Shown here: in pieces, positions 39,433-51,536 of the stretch
Position numbering within the stretch: position 1 is the stretch's first letter
How the letters are laid out: the number at the start of each line of letters is the position of its first letter
DNA from: Myotis daubentonii
Taxonomy: Eukaryota > Chordata > Mammalia > Chiroptera > Vespertilionidae
DNA: 64,000 bases
Direction: 5' to 3'
Assembly (NCBI RefSeq): GCF_963259705.1
Contig: NC_081840.1
Span: 3,337,562 to 3,401,561 of the forward strand
Notes under the pieces: model-generated
Databases searched by the model: none
Seen by the model: only the letters and a program-made list of their open reading frames with translations
What the model was told of the DNA's origin: nothing
Position numbers and translations under genes: made by a program

Positions 39433-40362
39433 TTCTCCTCCCGCCCTGCACATGCCCGCAGGCCCGGGTGCCCCTCCCTCCACGCGGACAGTGGGGAGAG
39501 CGCGGGGCTCCATCCAGCCTGCTAGTAGGTGGCTTCCCCGTCTATATTTAGAGATAAGGAGTTCATTTAGGGATTAGGGCCGCTGCTTGTCTATGCATCA
39601 TTACGCCTCCACATCTGCTCCTGAGCTGGCAATCAGCAGAATATTGAGAGGAGACATAAAGAAGTCTTCGTGCCGGTCCCCCCCCCCCCCCCCCACACAC
39701 ACACAGCCCTTGTCCCGGCCTCCGCCTTAGCGAGCGGGTGCACGGGAGGAAGCGGGTTTGGGCCACAGAACCAGCCGCGGCCTGGTGCAGAGTCAGCGAA
39801 GGAGAAGCCACTGGGCTTTGACCTGTGACCTGTGCCCGAGCCAGGGGGGGGATGGCGGCGGGGAGGGGGGCCTGGAAGAGTCCAGCGTGGCCGCGCGGGA
39901 GGGCGCTCGGGGCCTGGAGAGCCGGGGCCAGGGCCGTCCTGAGCACCGCCCTGTGGTCGGAGGCCAGACTAGGTGCCATCTCTCTGGGTGGCCTGGGCCC
40001 AGCCCCCTCTGTGGTTCTGTCTCCCCCTCTGAAACATGAGGGGGGTGTCACCTGGCCGAGGGGCTCACCTGGCACAGAGGAGGCGAACACATGAGCTCCG
40101 GCTCCCACTGTCCCCAGCCCAGTGTGGGGGGCGAGGGCCGGTCCAGCTCTGCGTGGAGGGCTGCGCAAGGGAGCCCGGGCGGGGGCAGCTGGCCCAGTCC
40201 TTGGTTCTGGAGGCTCAGAGGGGGCGTCTCGGGCTCCAGCACCAGGGAAGTGAGAGCTGAGTCCCTCCCTGTCTCCCTGGGGACCCCTGGCCAGCCTCCC
40301 CATCTGGCCAGAGGGCGGTGGTGGTGTGCTGGCCCGAGTCCCCTCCCGGGTGGCTGTCCTGC
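39433..40362. other. GC-rich intergenic, no gene recognised
   Basis: Contains a 16-base C run followed by (CA)n at 39679-39705. No repeat family or gene is recognised. Confidence 0.5.
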
Positions 40363-40784
40363 AGTGTGGGGTGTGGCGGGTGGGGTGTGGCGTGTGATGT
40401 GTGGCGTGTGGGGTGTGGGGTGTGGCATGTGGCGTGTGGGTGTGGAGTGTGGCGTGTGGCGTGTGGGTGTGGAGTGTGGCGTGTGGTGTGGCGTGTGGCA
40501 TGTGGCGTGTGCCGTGTGTGGAGTGTGGCGTGTGGCGTGTGTGGAGTGTGGAGTGTGGCGTGTGGTGTGTGGAGTGTGGCGTGTGGGGTGTGGAGTGTGG
40601 CATGTGGGGTGTGGAGTGTGGCGTGTGGGGTGTGGGGTGTGGGGTGTGGGGTGTGGGTGTGGAGTGTGGTGTGTGGGGTGTGGCATATGGGGTGTGGTGT
40701 GTAGCATGTGGCGTGTGGGGTGTGGGGTGTGGCGTGTGACGTGTGGCGTGTGGGGTGTGGCATGTGTGGGGTGTGGTGGGTTAA
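40363..40784. repeat. 7-bp satellite (GTGTGGN)n
   Basis: About 420 bp of gtgtggc/gtgtggg/gtgtgga units with occasional gt or ca variants. Because 7 is not a multiple of 3, the frames rotate through the same bases and stay open on both strands. VWRVACGVWG-type and HTPHATPHTP-type frames are artefacts. Confidence 0.95.
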
Positions 40785-41741
40785 ACTGCAGGCGTCACTC
40801 TTAGCCCTGCAATGGGCCTCAGATGGCTGGTCCCAGGGAGGCCCACAAAGGAATCTGGCGACTCCTGGCCAGTGGGCTCAGCGACCCAGCTGGCTCGGCT
40901 GGGGCCCCTCTTCTCCTGCCGCCCCCCCCGCCCCCCGGCCACAACCCCAGATGAAGTAACCTCAGCACTGGTCTCCACGGCCCAGCCCAAAGGAGCGCCG
41001 TGTCCCCATGGCACGCCACCGGCCTCCCGGGCGCCTACAATTAGGAGAAAGATGCAAAACAGGGGTTTATGGGATTGCCCTTAACCCCGGTGGCCTCCCT
41101 GGAGGAGGGGGTGCAGTGGGACCGGCCGGAGGAGAGGTGGAAAGGAGGGTGTGAGACGGCGCGCCCCCATGCCCGGCCATCTTGGAGGCCTGGGGACGGC
41201 AAAGGGGCGCACAGAGGTGGAGACCAAGCACAAGAGACCCAGCGTTTCCTAATGGGCCACAGCGAGGGCGGAGAGCAAAGAGCCGGGGGTTCCCACCCGG
41301 GCACCCAGGACCGCCTGGGGGCACCGCCCCTCTCCAACACCAACAATTCCGTGGTTCCGTCTAAGAGCCTGTTTTTCAGAAGTGACGAGCTGGTGCTGAT
41401 TTTCCTGGGAATTTACCCCCGAAACCACAGCCCCTGGTCCCCTGTCCTGCACTGGCTGGGCCATGCCAGCCGCCTCCGGGCACTCTCAGGTAAGTGAACC
41501 CCGCCCTGACCTCATTTTGGGGGACAATTGAGCCTCAACAAACCCCCATTTTTTTTTTCTGTCCCCATTTTAAACTCTGCATTTCATTCTGGCCAGAGAA
41601 CCCTCCTGGCCATGGAAATATTTATGTCTCCGGAACCAGGTTTTGGGGGGCGCTTATCTGGGAGCAGCTGCTGGGGAAGGGGCCGCAGGCCTCTGGGCTC
41701 CCTGCCCTTCATTCCTGTCTAAAGAGAATGTAGAGACAAGG

Positions 41742-41785
<44 letters not shown>

Positions 41786-43025
41786 ACGCGTGTGCAGCAA
41801 GGGCACGGCATATTTCCAGGCCTTAAAAAAAAAGAAGAAAAATAAATTTCTGAATAAGAATGGCCCGTGTACTGTGACCGCAGGGCAAATGCAAATGCCC
41901 GTTTTCAAACACAGGGGCGTGAATTCTTATTAGGAGTTGGCGACTGCGCCTCCACGCAGGCCGTTGCATATTTATAAGTGCGAGGCACCTGGCTCCCCAC
42001 TTCAGGGCTGGCCTTCCCAGCACCCCTGCCCCTGTCATCGGAGGGAAGAAGAAGGAAAAGGAGGAGGAGGCCAAACCCCAAGACCAGCGCGTGGGTCCTA
42101 AAGCGTTAAGGGAACCGGAGAGCAGAGAAGACGGCGGAAGCGGGAGCCGTCCAGCCAGCCCCCGCGAAGATCTTTTTAGTGTCAGCTCAAATGTACACAA
42201 ATAGCGGATGATGGTCTCCTTTATTGGACTAACATTTATCCAGTAATACCCACACGCGCTTAAAACCAGGGAGGCCTCCTCCTCAGGTGTTCATTTGAAT
42301 AGAAATAGCTGAATGAGTGTTTTTATAATTGATCCCCCGAGAACTGAGTGTCTAGTGCTGCATAACCAACGTTTCCCATTGCTGGGTTTTTCTCCCCCCC
42401 CAATTGCCACTCTGCAAAATTAGGGTTTTGTACAGTTTTGATACGAGAATTAACCTCCCACGTGCCAAACCCCGGAGAGTGGCGTCGGCTTCCCCACCAG
42501 CCCCAAGAGCGTCGGGCTGCCCTGGGGAGAATGCTCCCTCGCTCTGGCCAGCAGAGGGGTTGATGGAGGCCGCGGAGGCAGAGGGAGCGGCTCCCGCACA
42601 CGCCAGTGGTCTCAGGCTTCTGACTTTCTCCTTTTGCATTCAGCAGGTTAAGCCTCGAACTCACCAGAAACTCCGGAGGGTCGGCTCTGGCCTGGCTTTG
42701 CATCTGTGGATGGACGCCTTGAGGACAGCATGAAAAATACGGCCGAGGAGTCTACTCGAGAAAATGCAATGACTACGGATGGGGTCACGTGGGCGCTAGA
42801 TGTATGGGGGGTCGCTTCGTCAACGACGTGTGTACTCACTGTGGTACACCCGAGCCTGATGTCATATGTCAACTGTGATAGAAAAAATAAATGAAGCTTT
42901 TCTTTCCTCTCCGTCCAGGGCTTTGTCAAGTGCTTTTTCTTCATATTCACGCTAGTGATTATAGGGTTATAATCAGAGTATATGCTCAGGGTAGAAAATC
43001 TGAAAACGATGGAGAAATATAAAGT
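40785..43025. other. Intergenic with possible conserved blocks
   Basis: A (GT)n tract lies at 41747-41786. AT-richer blocks at 41814-41980 and 42180-42460 (gcaaatgcaaatgcccgttt, tcctttattggactaacatt, gtgtttttataattgatccc) stand out from GC-rich surroundings and look like non-coding conserved sequence. 42700-42905 ends with atgtcatatgtcaactgtga plus an A-rich run, like the 3' end of a mammalian retroelement. No gene is seen. Confidence 0.4.
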
Positions 43026-43232
43026 GGAGCCCAGCGGGCGTGGCTCAGTGGTTGAGGTTTGACCTATGAACCAGGAGGTCATGTTTGATTCCTGGTCAAG
43101 GGCACATGCCTGGGTTGCTGGCTCGATCCCCAGTGTGGGGTGTGCAGGAGGCAGCCGATCAATGATTCTCTCTCATTGATGTTTCTATCTCCCTCACCCT
43201 CTCCCTTCCTCTCTGAAATCAATTAAAACAAA
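43026..43232 (+). repeat. Ves SINE, sense orientation
   Basis: Begins ggagcccagcgggcgtggct with A-box cgtggctcagtggttgagg and B-box gtttgattcctg, followed by ggctcgatccccagtgtggg, the complement of the GA block and tctctgaaatcaattaaaac. Short flanking match aaagt on both sides. Confidence 0.92.
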
Positions 43233-43461
43233 GTTGAAAATAAATTTTGCCCCCAATTCATCACTCAGGGCTGAACACGCGTATTTTTGTCCAGTCGTTT
43301 CCTGTGTGTGTATGCAATTGGGATCATCCTACACATGGTTTCGTGGCCCCTCTCCCCCCTTTAAGGCAGCGATGAGCATCTTCGTGCTGGAGTCAGGGTG
43401 TCCTTCTCAGCACAGCCATGCACATGGCCATCATGGCTGTGGTTGAATGGATTTAGTCACC

Positions 43462-44370
43462 ATGGTGAGGGCAGTGATGGCGGTGATGACGGTGATGGTG
43501 GTGATGGAGGTGATGATGATGATGGCGGTGATGGAAGTGATGGCGGTGATGGAAGTGATGGCGGTGATGGTGGTGATGGTGGTGATGGCAGTGATGGCGG
43601 TGATGGCGGTGATGGAAGTGATGGCGGTGATGGTGGTGATGGAAGTGGTGGTGGTGATGGAAGTGATGGTGGCGATGGTGGTGATGGCGGTGATGATGGT
43701 GATGGCGGTGATGGCAGTGATGATGGTGATGGTGGTGATGGAAGTGATGATGGTGATGGTGGTGATGGCAGTGATGATGGTGATTGCGGTGATGGCGGTG
43801 ATGATAGTGATGATGGTGATGGCGGTGATGGAAGTGATGGTGGTGATGGTGGTGATGGTGGTGATGGAAGTGATGATGGTGATGGCGGTGATGGAAGTGA
43901 TGGTGGTGATGGAAGTGATGGTGGTGATGGAAGTGATGGTGGTGATGGTGGTGATGGAAGTGATGATGGTGATGGCGGTGATGATAGTGATGATGGTGAT
44001 GGTGGTGATGGCAGTGATGATGGTGATTGCGGTGATGGCGGTGATGATAGTGATGATGGTGATGGTGGTGATGGAAGTGATGGTGGTGATGGTGGTGATG
44101 GTGGTGATGGAAGTGATGATGGTGATGGCGGTGATGGAAGTGATGGTGGTGATGGAAGTGATGGTGGTGATGGAAGTGATGGTGGTGATGGCGGTGATGG
44201 AAGTGATGGTGGTGATGGTGGTGATGATAGTGATGATGGTGATGGTGGTGATGGAAGTGATGATGGTGATTGTGGTGATGGAAGTGATGGTGGTGATGGC
44301 GGTGATGGTGGTGATGGAAGTGATGGTGGTGATTGCGGTGATAGAAGTGATGGCGGTGATGGCGGTGAGC
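43462..44370. repeat. GAT-rich minisatellite with 243-bp higher-order period
   Basis: About 900 bp of ggtgat(ggc/ggt/gga/agt) units. A run starting gattgcggtgatggcggtga at 43782 recurs at 44025, giving a 243-bp higher-order period. Trinucleotide-multiple units keep several frames open: DGGDGSD on +, VMVVMEVM on +, SPPSPPSLP on -. No start context, splice site or domain supports a gene. Confidence 0.95.
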
Positions 44371-47300
44371 CGGGAGTCGCTGTTTTGACCGTGAACAAAG
44401 GACTGTCCCTGGCCCTGTGAGGGAGGCTTTGGGAAAACGTGCCCTTTGTGGGCGAGAAGGGACGGAAAAGCAGTCTCAGGGCAGACTGAGCAGTCTTCAC
44501 CAAGGGAGGCCCCAGGGGCTCAGGGGGCAGGGGCCGAGGGCGGGAGCCCTGAGAGCCGGGCCTGGTCCCCAGCCCCTGGCCACATGCTCTGAGCCCCCTG
44601 GCCACACGCCCCTTCCCGCTCGGTCAGCCCTATAGGGGCAGCGCCCCCTGCAGCACAGAGCAGAGCACCCTGGCTCCACCCCGGACTCTGTGTCACATGA
44701 CAGGGTTTCTGGAGGTGGCGGCGCCAGAGGGGCTAGCTCAGCAACCACACCATTTCCAAGGCGCCACCGTGTCCAGGCCACCAGCATTCTCTCATGAAGC
44801 CGCAGGAGGGAAGGGGCCGCTTCTGCACACGCGGTGTCTGATCTGCAAGGACAGCTTCTGCCGGCGACTCGTGGTCCCAGAGGGGATGCCCGCTCCCAGC
44901 TGTCCCGGCTGAACCCCGTGTCTTCATCTCCCGGCACCCCTCCTCCATGGCCGGGGCCACCTCAGCCGGCAGGGTCCTGCGGTCCCAGGGGCTCTTTGGG
45001 GAGAGGATCCCCGCTCTCTGCAGCCGCCGTCCTCGTGCTCACGTCGGTAGCTCGAGGCCCGTCCTGCTGGTTCTCTCTGCCTTCCCAGCGACAGACACCT
45101 GCCAGGAAAGGGGCCTGCTCCCGGGCCAGGGGCAGACGTCGCCAACAAACCACAGGGCCAGCCCTCCGGACACAGGGCCTGTGGCTCACGAGGGAGTCGG
45201 TGCGTGAAGGTGAACTCTGCGTCTGGGCTCCGTCACCCTCTCCTCCCCCCGGGGGGATGGCTTTGTGCCCGAGGCCTCCAGAGGCCGACTCTGTGGGCGC
45301 AAGAACGCGTGGGGGAGTCTGTCCGCAGGCCAGCGAGGTGCCAAGTGAACTGAATTCCTGGACACACATACACTTATATCCACTCACCAAACATACAGAA
45401 CACAAGCAAGCGCAGGCTGGCGATGAGACCACCACAGACCTTGTCCAGGTGTGGGTGATGGAGGCGCCCACGGTGAGTGTCCAGCACGGCCACCCGGGGA
45501 TCGCGGGCTCAGCGACGGGAGCAGTTCCAACAGGATCCTAAAGGCTCCCCTGCCTCCCTGCCCCAGGCCCCCTCACGCCCATGCTGCACAGCCGGAGGGG
45601 GGCCCCCCGGGGAGCCCTCAGTTTGAAATCAGCGCCCCTCCTGGGACCGTGACCTCTCTGAGGTCAGTCTCCTACCCTGAGGGGGGGGGAGTGGCCTTGC
45701 CTCAGGTCTTGGGGAAGGTTAAGGTCGCAGCTTCAAGTGCTGCACACGGTGCACACAGCAGGCGCTTAATGAATGCCCGTCCTCGCTTCCTGTCCCCCTC
45801 CCCACCCTCGCCCTTCTCTGTAGGGCCCTCCATCCCAAAGCCGATGCCTTTTGGGTTTTAAGATTTGGCCTCTCCCAGCCCAAGGCCAGACTCACTCCAT
45901 TTGAAAGTCCAGATCCCAGATCTCAGTGCGGATGAAAAGGTGACGTTGCAACTTTACGCCAGGAGCAGATCCAGGCTTTGGGGAGCCTGGAGCTTATCCG
46001 TCTGGGGTGCCCTCTGACAAACTATGAATTGGGCTCAGGGCTGCGGAGGGGGAGGGGCCTGGCAGTGAGGCCTGGCCGGGAGCGTCATTAGCTTTCCATC
46101 CGTGGGGGCGGGGCTGGGGACGCTGCCTGCTGTGCCTCAGGGCCTGGACCCACCGCTGCCGCCTCCTTGCAGCCCTCCTGGGTGGCCGGCTGTCTGTAAG
46201 CCCAAGAGCAGAGCCTGGGGAGAGGGAGGCAGCCGAGGTGGGGACCTCCCACCCCTTCATTTGCACCAGGTTTGTCAGCTCTGGGCAAAGCCCTGCACCT
46301 CGCCAGGTCTGCTCTGGAAATCTGGCCGCCATCCCGCCAGGAGCTCCCCCTGCCGGCCTCTGCCCTGGGACTGGGAGGTGCCAGCCCGCAGGAAGCTGGG
46401 GTGGGGCTGCGCCCGGCCAGGCCTGGGCCCTCCTGGCTGCGATGAGGCTTCTGGCACCTGGGCCCGGGCTGCCACCCCTCCCTCCTGTCCTTCCTCCTCC
46501 CCAATGACCCCCCACTCCCTTCCTCCCCACTCCCCAGCCTTCTCCCTGCTCCCTCTTCCTCTCCTTCTCCCCTCCCTGCCTCCTCCAGCCTCCTGCAGGG
46601 TAGCCGAGCCCTGGAATATTCTCCCTCTGGACGCCCCTGCTCAGGTCTGCGACCCCCCGCCCCCCACTGTGCGGACCCAGCCGCGCTGAGACGTCCCCGG
46701 GAGGACGGAGCCGTCCAGTTGCCTGGAAAGGGCTGACAGCAGACACAGCCCCGGTCGGTCGGGGAGCGGGTCCCCGGCCAGCTGGTGAGGGATGGGCCGG
46801 CGCCAGGTAATTACTGCGGGTGCAGAGGTCGCCGCTGCCGAGCCCTGCGCACTAATCAACACAAACAGGACATCTGTGTCCAGGAGCGCAGCAAACCAGG
46901 CAACCGGCACCAGGAGTTTCTGCAGCCCGAGAGCGAGAGCGCCCCCCCCCCCTTCTCCACCTAGGAGGCCTCGCAACTCCTCTGGTCCTGGGGGAACAGG
47001 GCGCTGGAGGTGCGGCAGGCCGGGCCTTTCCCCAGAGGCTCTGAGCACCCTGTGCTGGGGAGGGGAGGGGAGGGGGGTGAGGGGTCAGGGTGGGGGGCGC
47101 GGGGGAGGGGCTGAGGGCTGAGGCTGCTCCCTCCCTCAGGTCTCCTCCACTCTCAGTATGTCGGAGCCAGGGCTTTCCAACGTGGTGGTGGGGCCGTCGG
47201 AAGCCACGGGGGCCACAGAGGGTGCCGGGTCCTGCGGAGTTAAGACCTGTTAGCGCGTGAGGGGTGATGCCAGGAAGCCAGAGCCCTCAGACCTGCCATT

Positions 47301-48051
47301 CCCGCTGCACAGCCTCGGCCACACGCCTGATGCCTGGGGTCTACCCACCCAGCGCCCTGGCTGGCAGCTCCGCAGGCGCCTTCTCCAGGCGCCCTCAGGC
47401 CTCAGGCTGCGAGCCGCCCAGGGCGGGGCCGCCTCCAGGGCCCCAGGTCCGAGGCCAGGACAAGCCCCCCCCCCCCCCCCCCCCCCGCACAGGCCGGGAC
47501 CCGTGGATGGTGAACGGATGAGCGAGTGGCTATTTCGGGGGCAGTTTTATCCAGAACCGTCTTAGGATGAGATGCCCATCCTGGACCAGCAGAGGCCTTC
47601 CACCTGCGACTCTCAGAGGACAGACGCCTAGACGACCCGGCCCGGAGGCCTAAGGTCACGCAGGGAGGTGGGACGTGGGGACCGGACGTGGCCTCCTGTC
47701 ATCCAGGCGGGTGTGGGCCAGGGGCTGTTCATTCGCAGGCTCGCCAGGTGGTCGGGTACGTGGGGAGGGGAAGGAAGCCGTGGGGCTGCCTGTCTGTGGG
47801 AAGGAGATGAGAGAGAGAAGACTCATTCAGGGCCTCATGGGAGGAGAGCACGGGACAGCCCCCCCCCCCCCCCGCACTTCCGGTCACAGCTGGTCTGCCC
47901 GGGAGGAGTGGTGCGTCCTCCTAGGACAGTTGGGACCCTGGAGGCCCTGAGAGAGTCCTGCCAATGGCCCGGCAGACGTGGGCTCCACGTCCAGCTCCGT
48001 TACTGACGGGAGAGCAACTTAGACAGAGTTTCATCTTTTTTAATCTTAAAA
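44371..48051. other. GC-rich intergenic, no gene recognised
   Basis: GC-rich throughout. A short L2- or MIR-like tail lies near 45735-45775 (gcacacagcaggcgcttaat). C runs of 22 (47465-47486) and 15 (47859-47873) bases are present. A block at 46800-46920 with ggtaattactgcgggtg and actaatcaacacaaacagga looks unlike its surroundings. Open frames lack recognisable domains. Confidence 0.5.
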
Positions 48052-48269
48052 AAAACCATATATTTTTATTGATTTCAGAGAGAAAGGGAGAGGGAGGGAG
48101 AAAGAAAAACATCAGTGATGAGAGAGAATCATTGGTCGGCTGCCTTCTGCACGCCCCCAACTGGGGATCAAGCCCCTCAACCCAGGCATGTGCCCTTGAC
48201 CAGAATCGAACCCAGGACCCTTCAGTTCGCAGGCCGATGCTCTATCCACTGAGCCACACCAGCCAGGGC
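48052..48269 (-). repeat. Ves SINE
   Basis: Reverse copy: catatatttttattgatttc, agagagaaagggagagggag, ggctgccttctgcacgcccc, gaatcgaacccaggaccc, end gagccacaccagccaggg. Confidence 0.93.
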
Positions 48270-48454
48270 TAATCTTTATGAATCTTGATGGTGAATTCAT
48301 GTTCGGGGTTTCTCAGAGGTCGGGGTGATATAGGACCTGTGCAAGCACCCAGTGCAATGCCTGGCACAGTAAATGCCACATAAATGCTCCTCCCTAAGCC
48401 GTGTGAGCAGGTGTATGGTAGATGCTCAGGGCGATTCAAAATAAGTACTATGGG

Positions 48455-48592
48455 CCGGTCTGTGTGGCTCAGCGGTTGAGCGTGGACCCGGGAGTCAAGA
48501 GGTCCTGGTTTGACTACGGTGAGGGCACATGCCCGGGTTGCGGGCTCGATCCCCAGCAGGGAGTGTGCAGGAGGCAGCTGATCGATGATGCC
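48455..48592 (+). repeat. Ves SINE, 3'-truncated, with 12-bp target duplication
   Basis: Sense copy beginning ccggtctgtgtggctcagcg and stopping after aggaggcagctgatcgatga tgcc, so the GA-rich part and A tail are missing. It is still flanked by perfect aagtactatggg (48443-48454 and 48593-48604). Confidence 0.92.
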
Positions 48593-48604
48593 AAGTACTA
48601 TGGG

Positions 48605-50003
48605 TTTCTAGCCTTAAGTCTGCATTTTGTTAGGGAGTTAAAGGACAGCCTGGGGAAAGTCACACTGTCGTAGTCCGAGGGCCTGATTACGTCGTAGCAT
48701 TCGTCAGGACTCTTGATGGCAAGTGACAGAAAGCCACTCAAATGGCTCGAGCAGATTCTTGTAACCAAACAGACCAAGGGTAGCTTCCTGCACAACTGGC
48801 GCAGGGGCCCGAGCGATGCCGGTGGGACCTGGCCTTGGACTCGCTGTCTCTGGGAGGGCTCCATCCTCACGCAGACTGCCCCTCATGGTGCCAAGGCAGC
48901 TGCCAGAACTCCAGGTTCACACCCACCCTCCCAGGGCCAATGGGAAGAAATGCTTCTCTCTCTTTTCAGCACAAGGGGAAGGCTTAGAAATGAACGGCGT
49001 TGACTCGGGTGGCCTGGCTTGGGCCCTGTGCCCGTTCGTGAACCAGCACGTACAGAGGAGAGGTTGCAGTGTTGCTCTCAGCTCTTCCCACTCCTTCCTC
49101 TCACAGGGTTACACACCCCCTGCCCCTGCCATCTGACTTGCAGTGCCTCCTCTGGGAGGGGTTTGCTGCCCTGCTCACTGACCTTGAGCTTGGCATGGGA
49201 TTCGCTTCAGTCAATGGCCTGTGAGCTGACGTGATGGGAGTCATGACTGAGCGGAAGTGTTAGGAGCTTTAACGTCAGGGGTTCGCACCAACTCTGGTCC
49301 TCTTTTCCCTCTGGAAATGTCACAAATAGAGGCTAGATCTGAAAATAAAGGAGACACATGGGATAGAAATAAAGAAGACACACGGAACAGAGCCGCAGCT
49401 CACCGGAAGGCTACATGAGATAAATTCGAGAGCTGACTGTTCGCCGCTGTGAGTCACAGAGGTTGGGGATGTTTGTTACTAGGCACTACCCAGTAAAAGC
49501 TGACTGATACAAACAGGGAGTGATGCTGGGCAGGCAGGCACAACAGGTATGTCCCGGAGAGGCAAGAAGGGGCTAGATTCTGAAAGCTCTGTGAGTTCCG
49601 AGAGAAAGCCCCGGGGTTGGCTTGGGGGTTCTGGAGTGGTTGTTGTGGCTCTTTGGTGAGTTTACCGAACCTGCTGAGACGCTCAGGAGCTGGCTGTCTA
49701 GGTCCTTACTGCACGGATCCGATGGAGTCTTGTCCTGGATTCAGGATTCTCTGAGGGTTTCTCTGTAAAATGTAGCTCTGCTCACATTACTTCCTCGTTG
49801 AATATCCCTCAGTGGGTCCCCAGTGCCCGCCGCCACCGTCCCAGGGTGTGGCCACTGTATGTGTCCGTGAGCCACACTGCGCGATTCCTGTTCAGTGTCA
49901 TTGAGTTAGAACGTGGGGGCTTAAACCGGGTTCTGGCCTGACCCTCTGCTTGGGGTCCCGCAGCCTCAGTCCTGATGGTGGTGGGGCGGGCGGGGGCGGG
50001 GGG
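48605..50003. other. Intergenic with ancient repeat traces
   Basis: 48690-48960 (gcaagtgacagaaagccact ... tgccagaactccaggttcac) and 49170-49520 (tcaatggcctgtgagctgac ... ggatgtttgttactaggcac) resemble common old mammalian interspersed repeats that I cannot name with certainty. No gene is seen. Confidence 0.45.
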
Positions 50004-50009
50004 AGAGAA

Positions 50010-50052
<43 letters not shown>
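50004..50052. repeat. (AG)n microsatellite
   Basis: About 20 AG units just after a G-rich stretch. Confidence 0.95.
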
Positions 50053-50054
<2 letters not shown>

Positions 50055-50522
50055 TACAACCCTCCTCAGTTATGTGAGGGACCACGGAGGAGCCACGAGC
50101 TGCCTACTGCTTCTGCTGGCGGATCCGGGCTCCCTTTGTCGCGCCTTGTTTTGGTCCTTTGGCCACACGGAGAAAGTGGCCTCACCCACATCCAGGCTCT
50201 CGCTGCCCACTGCCTGCCCTCCCCAGCCTCCTGCAGGCCCCGTCCCCAGGCCCTGGGCCACTGGTGCCTGGTGGGGAGGGATCTGGAACCCTCCTCCCGC
50301 TGCCCATGGATCTGGGTGCCATGGAGAAGGAGGGGCCTCTGGAAGCCCCTCTCCCTTCCCAAATCAGCCCCCTCCCCACCCATCCCAGCCCCTCTCCACA
50401 TCCCATCCCAACCCTCACCCCATCCCATCCCAATCCTGGCCTCAGCCCCTCTCAGCCCCCTCTCTGAGCTCCTAGCATGTTGCCTACTGTGTGGTCATAG
50501 GCTTTTGACTATGTCATCTTTT
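50053..50522. other. GC-rich intergenic, no gene recognised
   Basis: Contains an imperfect C/A/T-rich tract near 50370-50450 (cccatcccaaccctcacccc). No gene is seen. Confidence 0.45.
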
Positions 50523-50719
50523 CAAAAAAAATATATGTTTTTTATTTCAGAGAGGAAGAGAGAGAGAGAAACATCAACGATGAGAGAGAATCATTGATTG
50601 GCTGCATCCTGCACGCCCCCTACTGGGGATCTAGCCTGCAACCCAGGCATGTGCCCTTGACTGGAATCAAACCTGGCTCCTAGGTCAACGCTCAACCACT
50701 GAGCCACGCTGGCCAGGCT
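50523..50719 (-). repeat. Ves SINE with imperfect target duplication
   Basis: Reverse copy: aaaaaaatatatgttttttatttcag, gaggaagagagagagagaaa, ggctgcatcctgcacgcccc, gaatcaaacctggctcctag, end gagccacgctggccaggc. Flanks atgtcatcttt and acgtcatcttt match except at one base. Confidence 0.9.
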
Positions 50720-51296
50720 TATTACGTCATCTTTACGTATGTTTTCCTTCTGGCTATGAAACTGATCTGTGCCCATGTGGGACATTTGGGAAACACACAA
50801 AAGGACAGAGATGAGAGTGACTGGTCGTTCCGGTTGCCATGGGCACCGTGACCCTGTCGGGATGGCGTCTCTTTGCTTTTCTTGCTTCTGTTTTTGAGGA
50901 GGTTCCCTCAGCGTGGCCTTCTGAGCTGTCTACTGAGCTTGCCATGTCTTCATCACATGTGTAACTTCCGAGGCCCTGTTTTGCTCTCTGCGTCCTCCTT
51001 TTATTGCTGTTTTACTAACATCATCTTATTTATCAGAGGCCGTCTTTCCCATGGCTTCTGTGCCTGTTTCCTTAGCATTTTAAATGTCGTCTACCTTTCC
51101 CTTAAAGACTCCTGCCCAGTCTGGTGGCCGTGTGTGGTGGGCCTTGGCTGTCTGTCCACAGCTAAGAGTGAGGCACTGAAAAGCCGAGTGGGAGCTGGGG
51201 GCAGGGCCGGGGCCTGCGGGCTGACGCTTCTCGCAGAGCTGGCTGGGTGGCGTCTGGTCATTCCCTTGGGGGGAGGGGGTTCCCCAATGTCAAGGT
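50720..51296. other. Intergenic, no gene recognised
   Basis: 50720-50820 looks like a diverged L1-type 3' region (ccttctggctatgaaactga, tgggaaacacacaaaaggac). The remainder shows nothing recognisable. Confidence 0.4.
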
Positions 51297-51304
51297 CTCT
51301 AGAT

Positions 51305-51536
51305 CAGTGGCGAACCTTTTGAGCTCGGCGTGTCAGCATTTTGAAAAACCCTAACTTAACTCTGGTGCCGTGTCACATATAGACATTTTTTGATATTTGC
51401 CACCATAGCAAAACAAAGACTTACATTTTTGATATTTATTTTATATATTTAAATGCCACTTAACACAGAAAAATCAACCAAAAAAATGAGTTCGCGTGTC
51501 ACCTCTGACACGCGTGTCAGAGGTTCGCCATCACTG
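51305..51536 (-). mobile_element. hAT MITE family A, copy 2, 8-bp TSD
   Basis: Reverse of the copy at 35080-35310. Flanked by perfect ctctagat (51297-51304 and 51537-51544). Termini cagtggcgaaccttttgagc and gaggttcgccatcactg. Confidence 0.95.

Noticed and set aside
39563..40804. 346-codon and similar frames (HTPHTPH, VWGVAC)
   Set aside because: Artefact of the 7-bp GTGTGGN satellite.
43398..44605. Open frames of 340, 313 (+) and 382 (-) codons
   Set aside because: All run over the GAT-rich tandem array; low-complexity, open in several frames at once, no start context or splice support.
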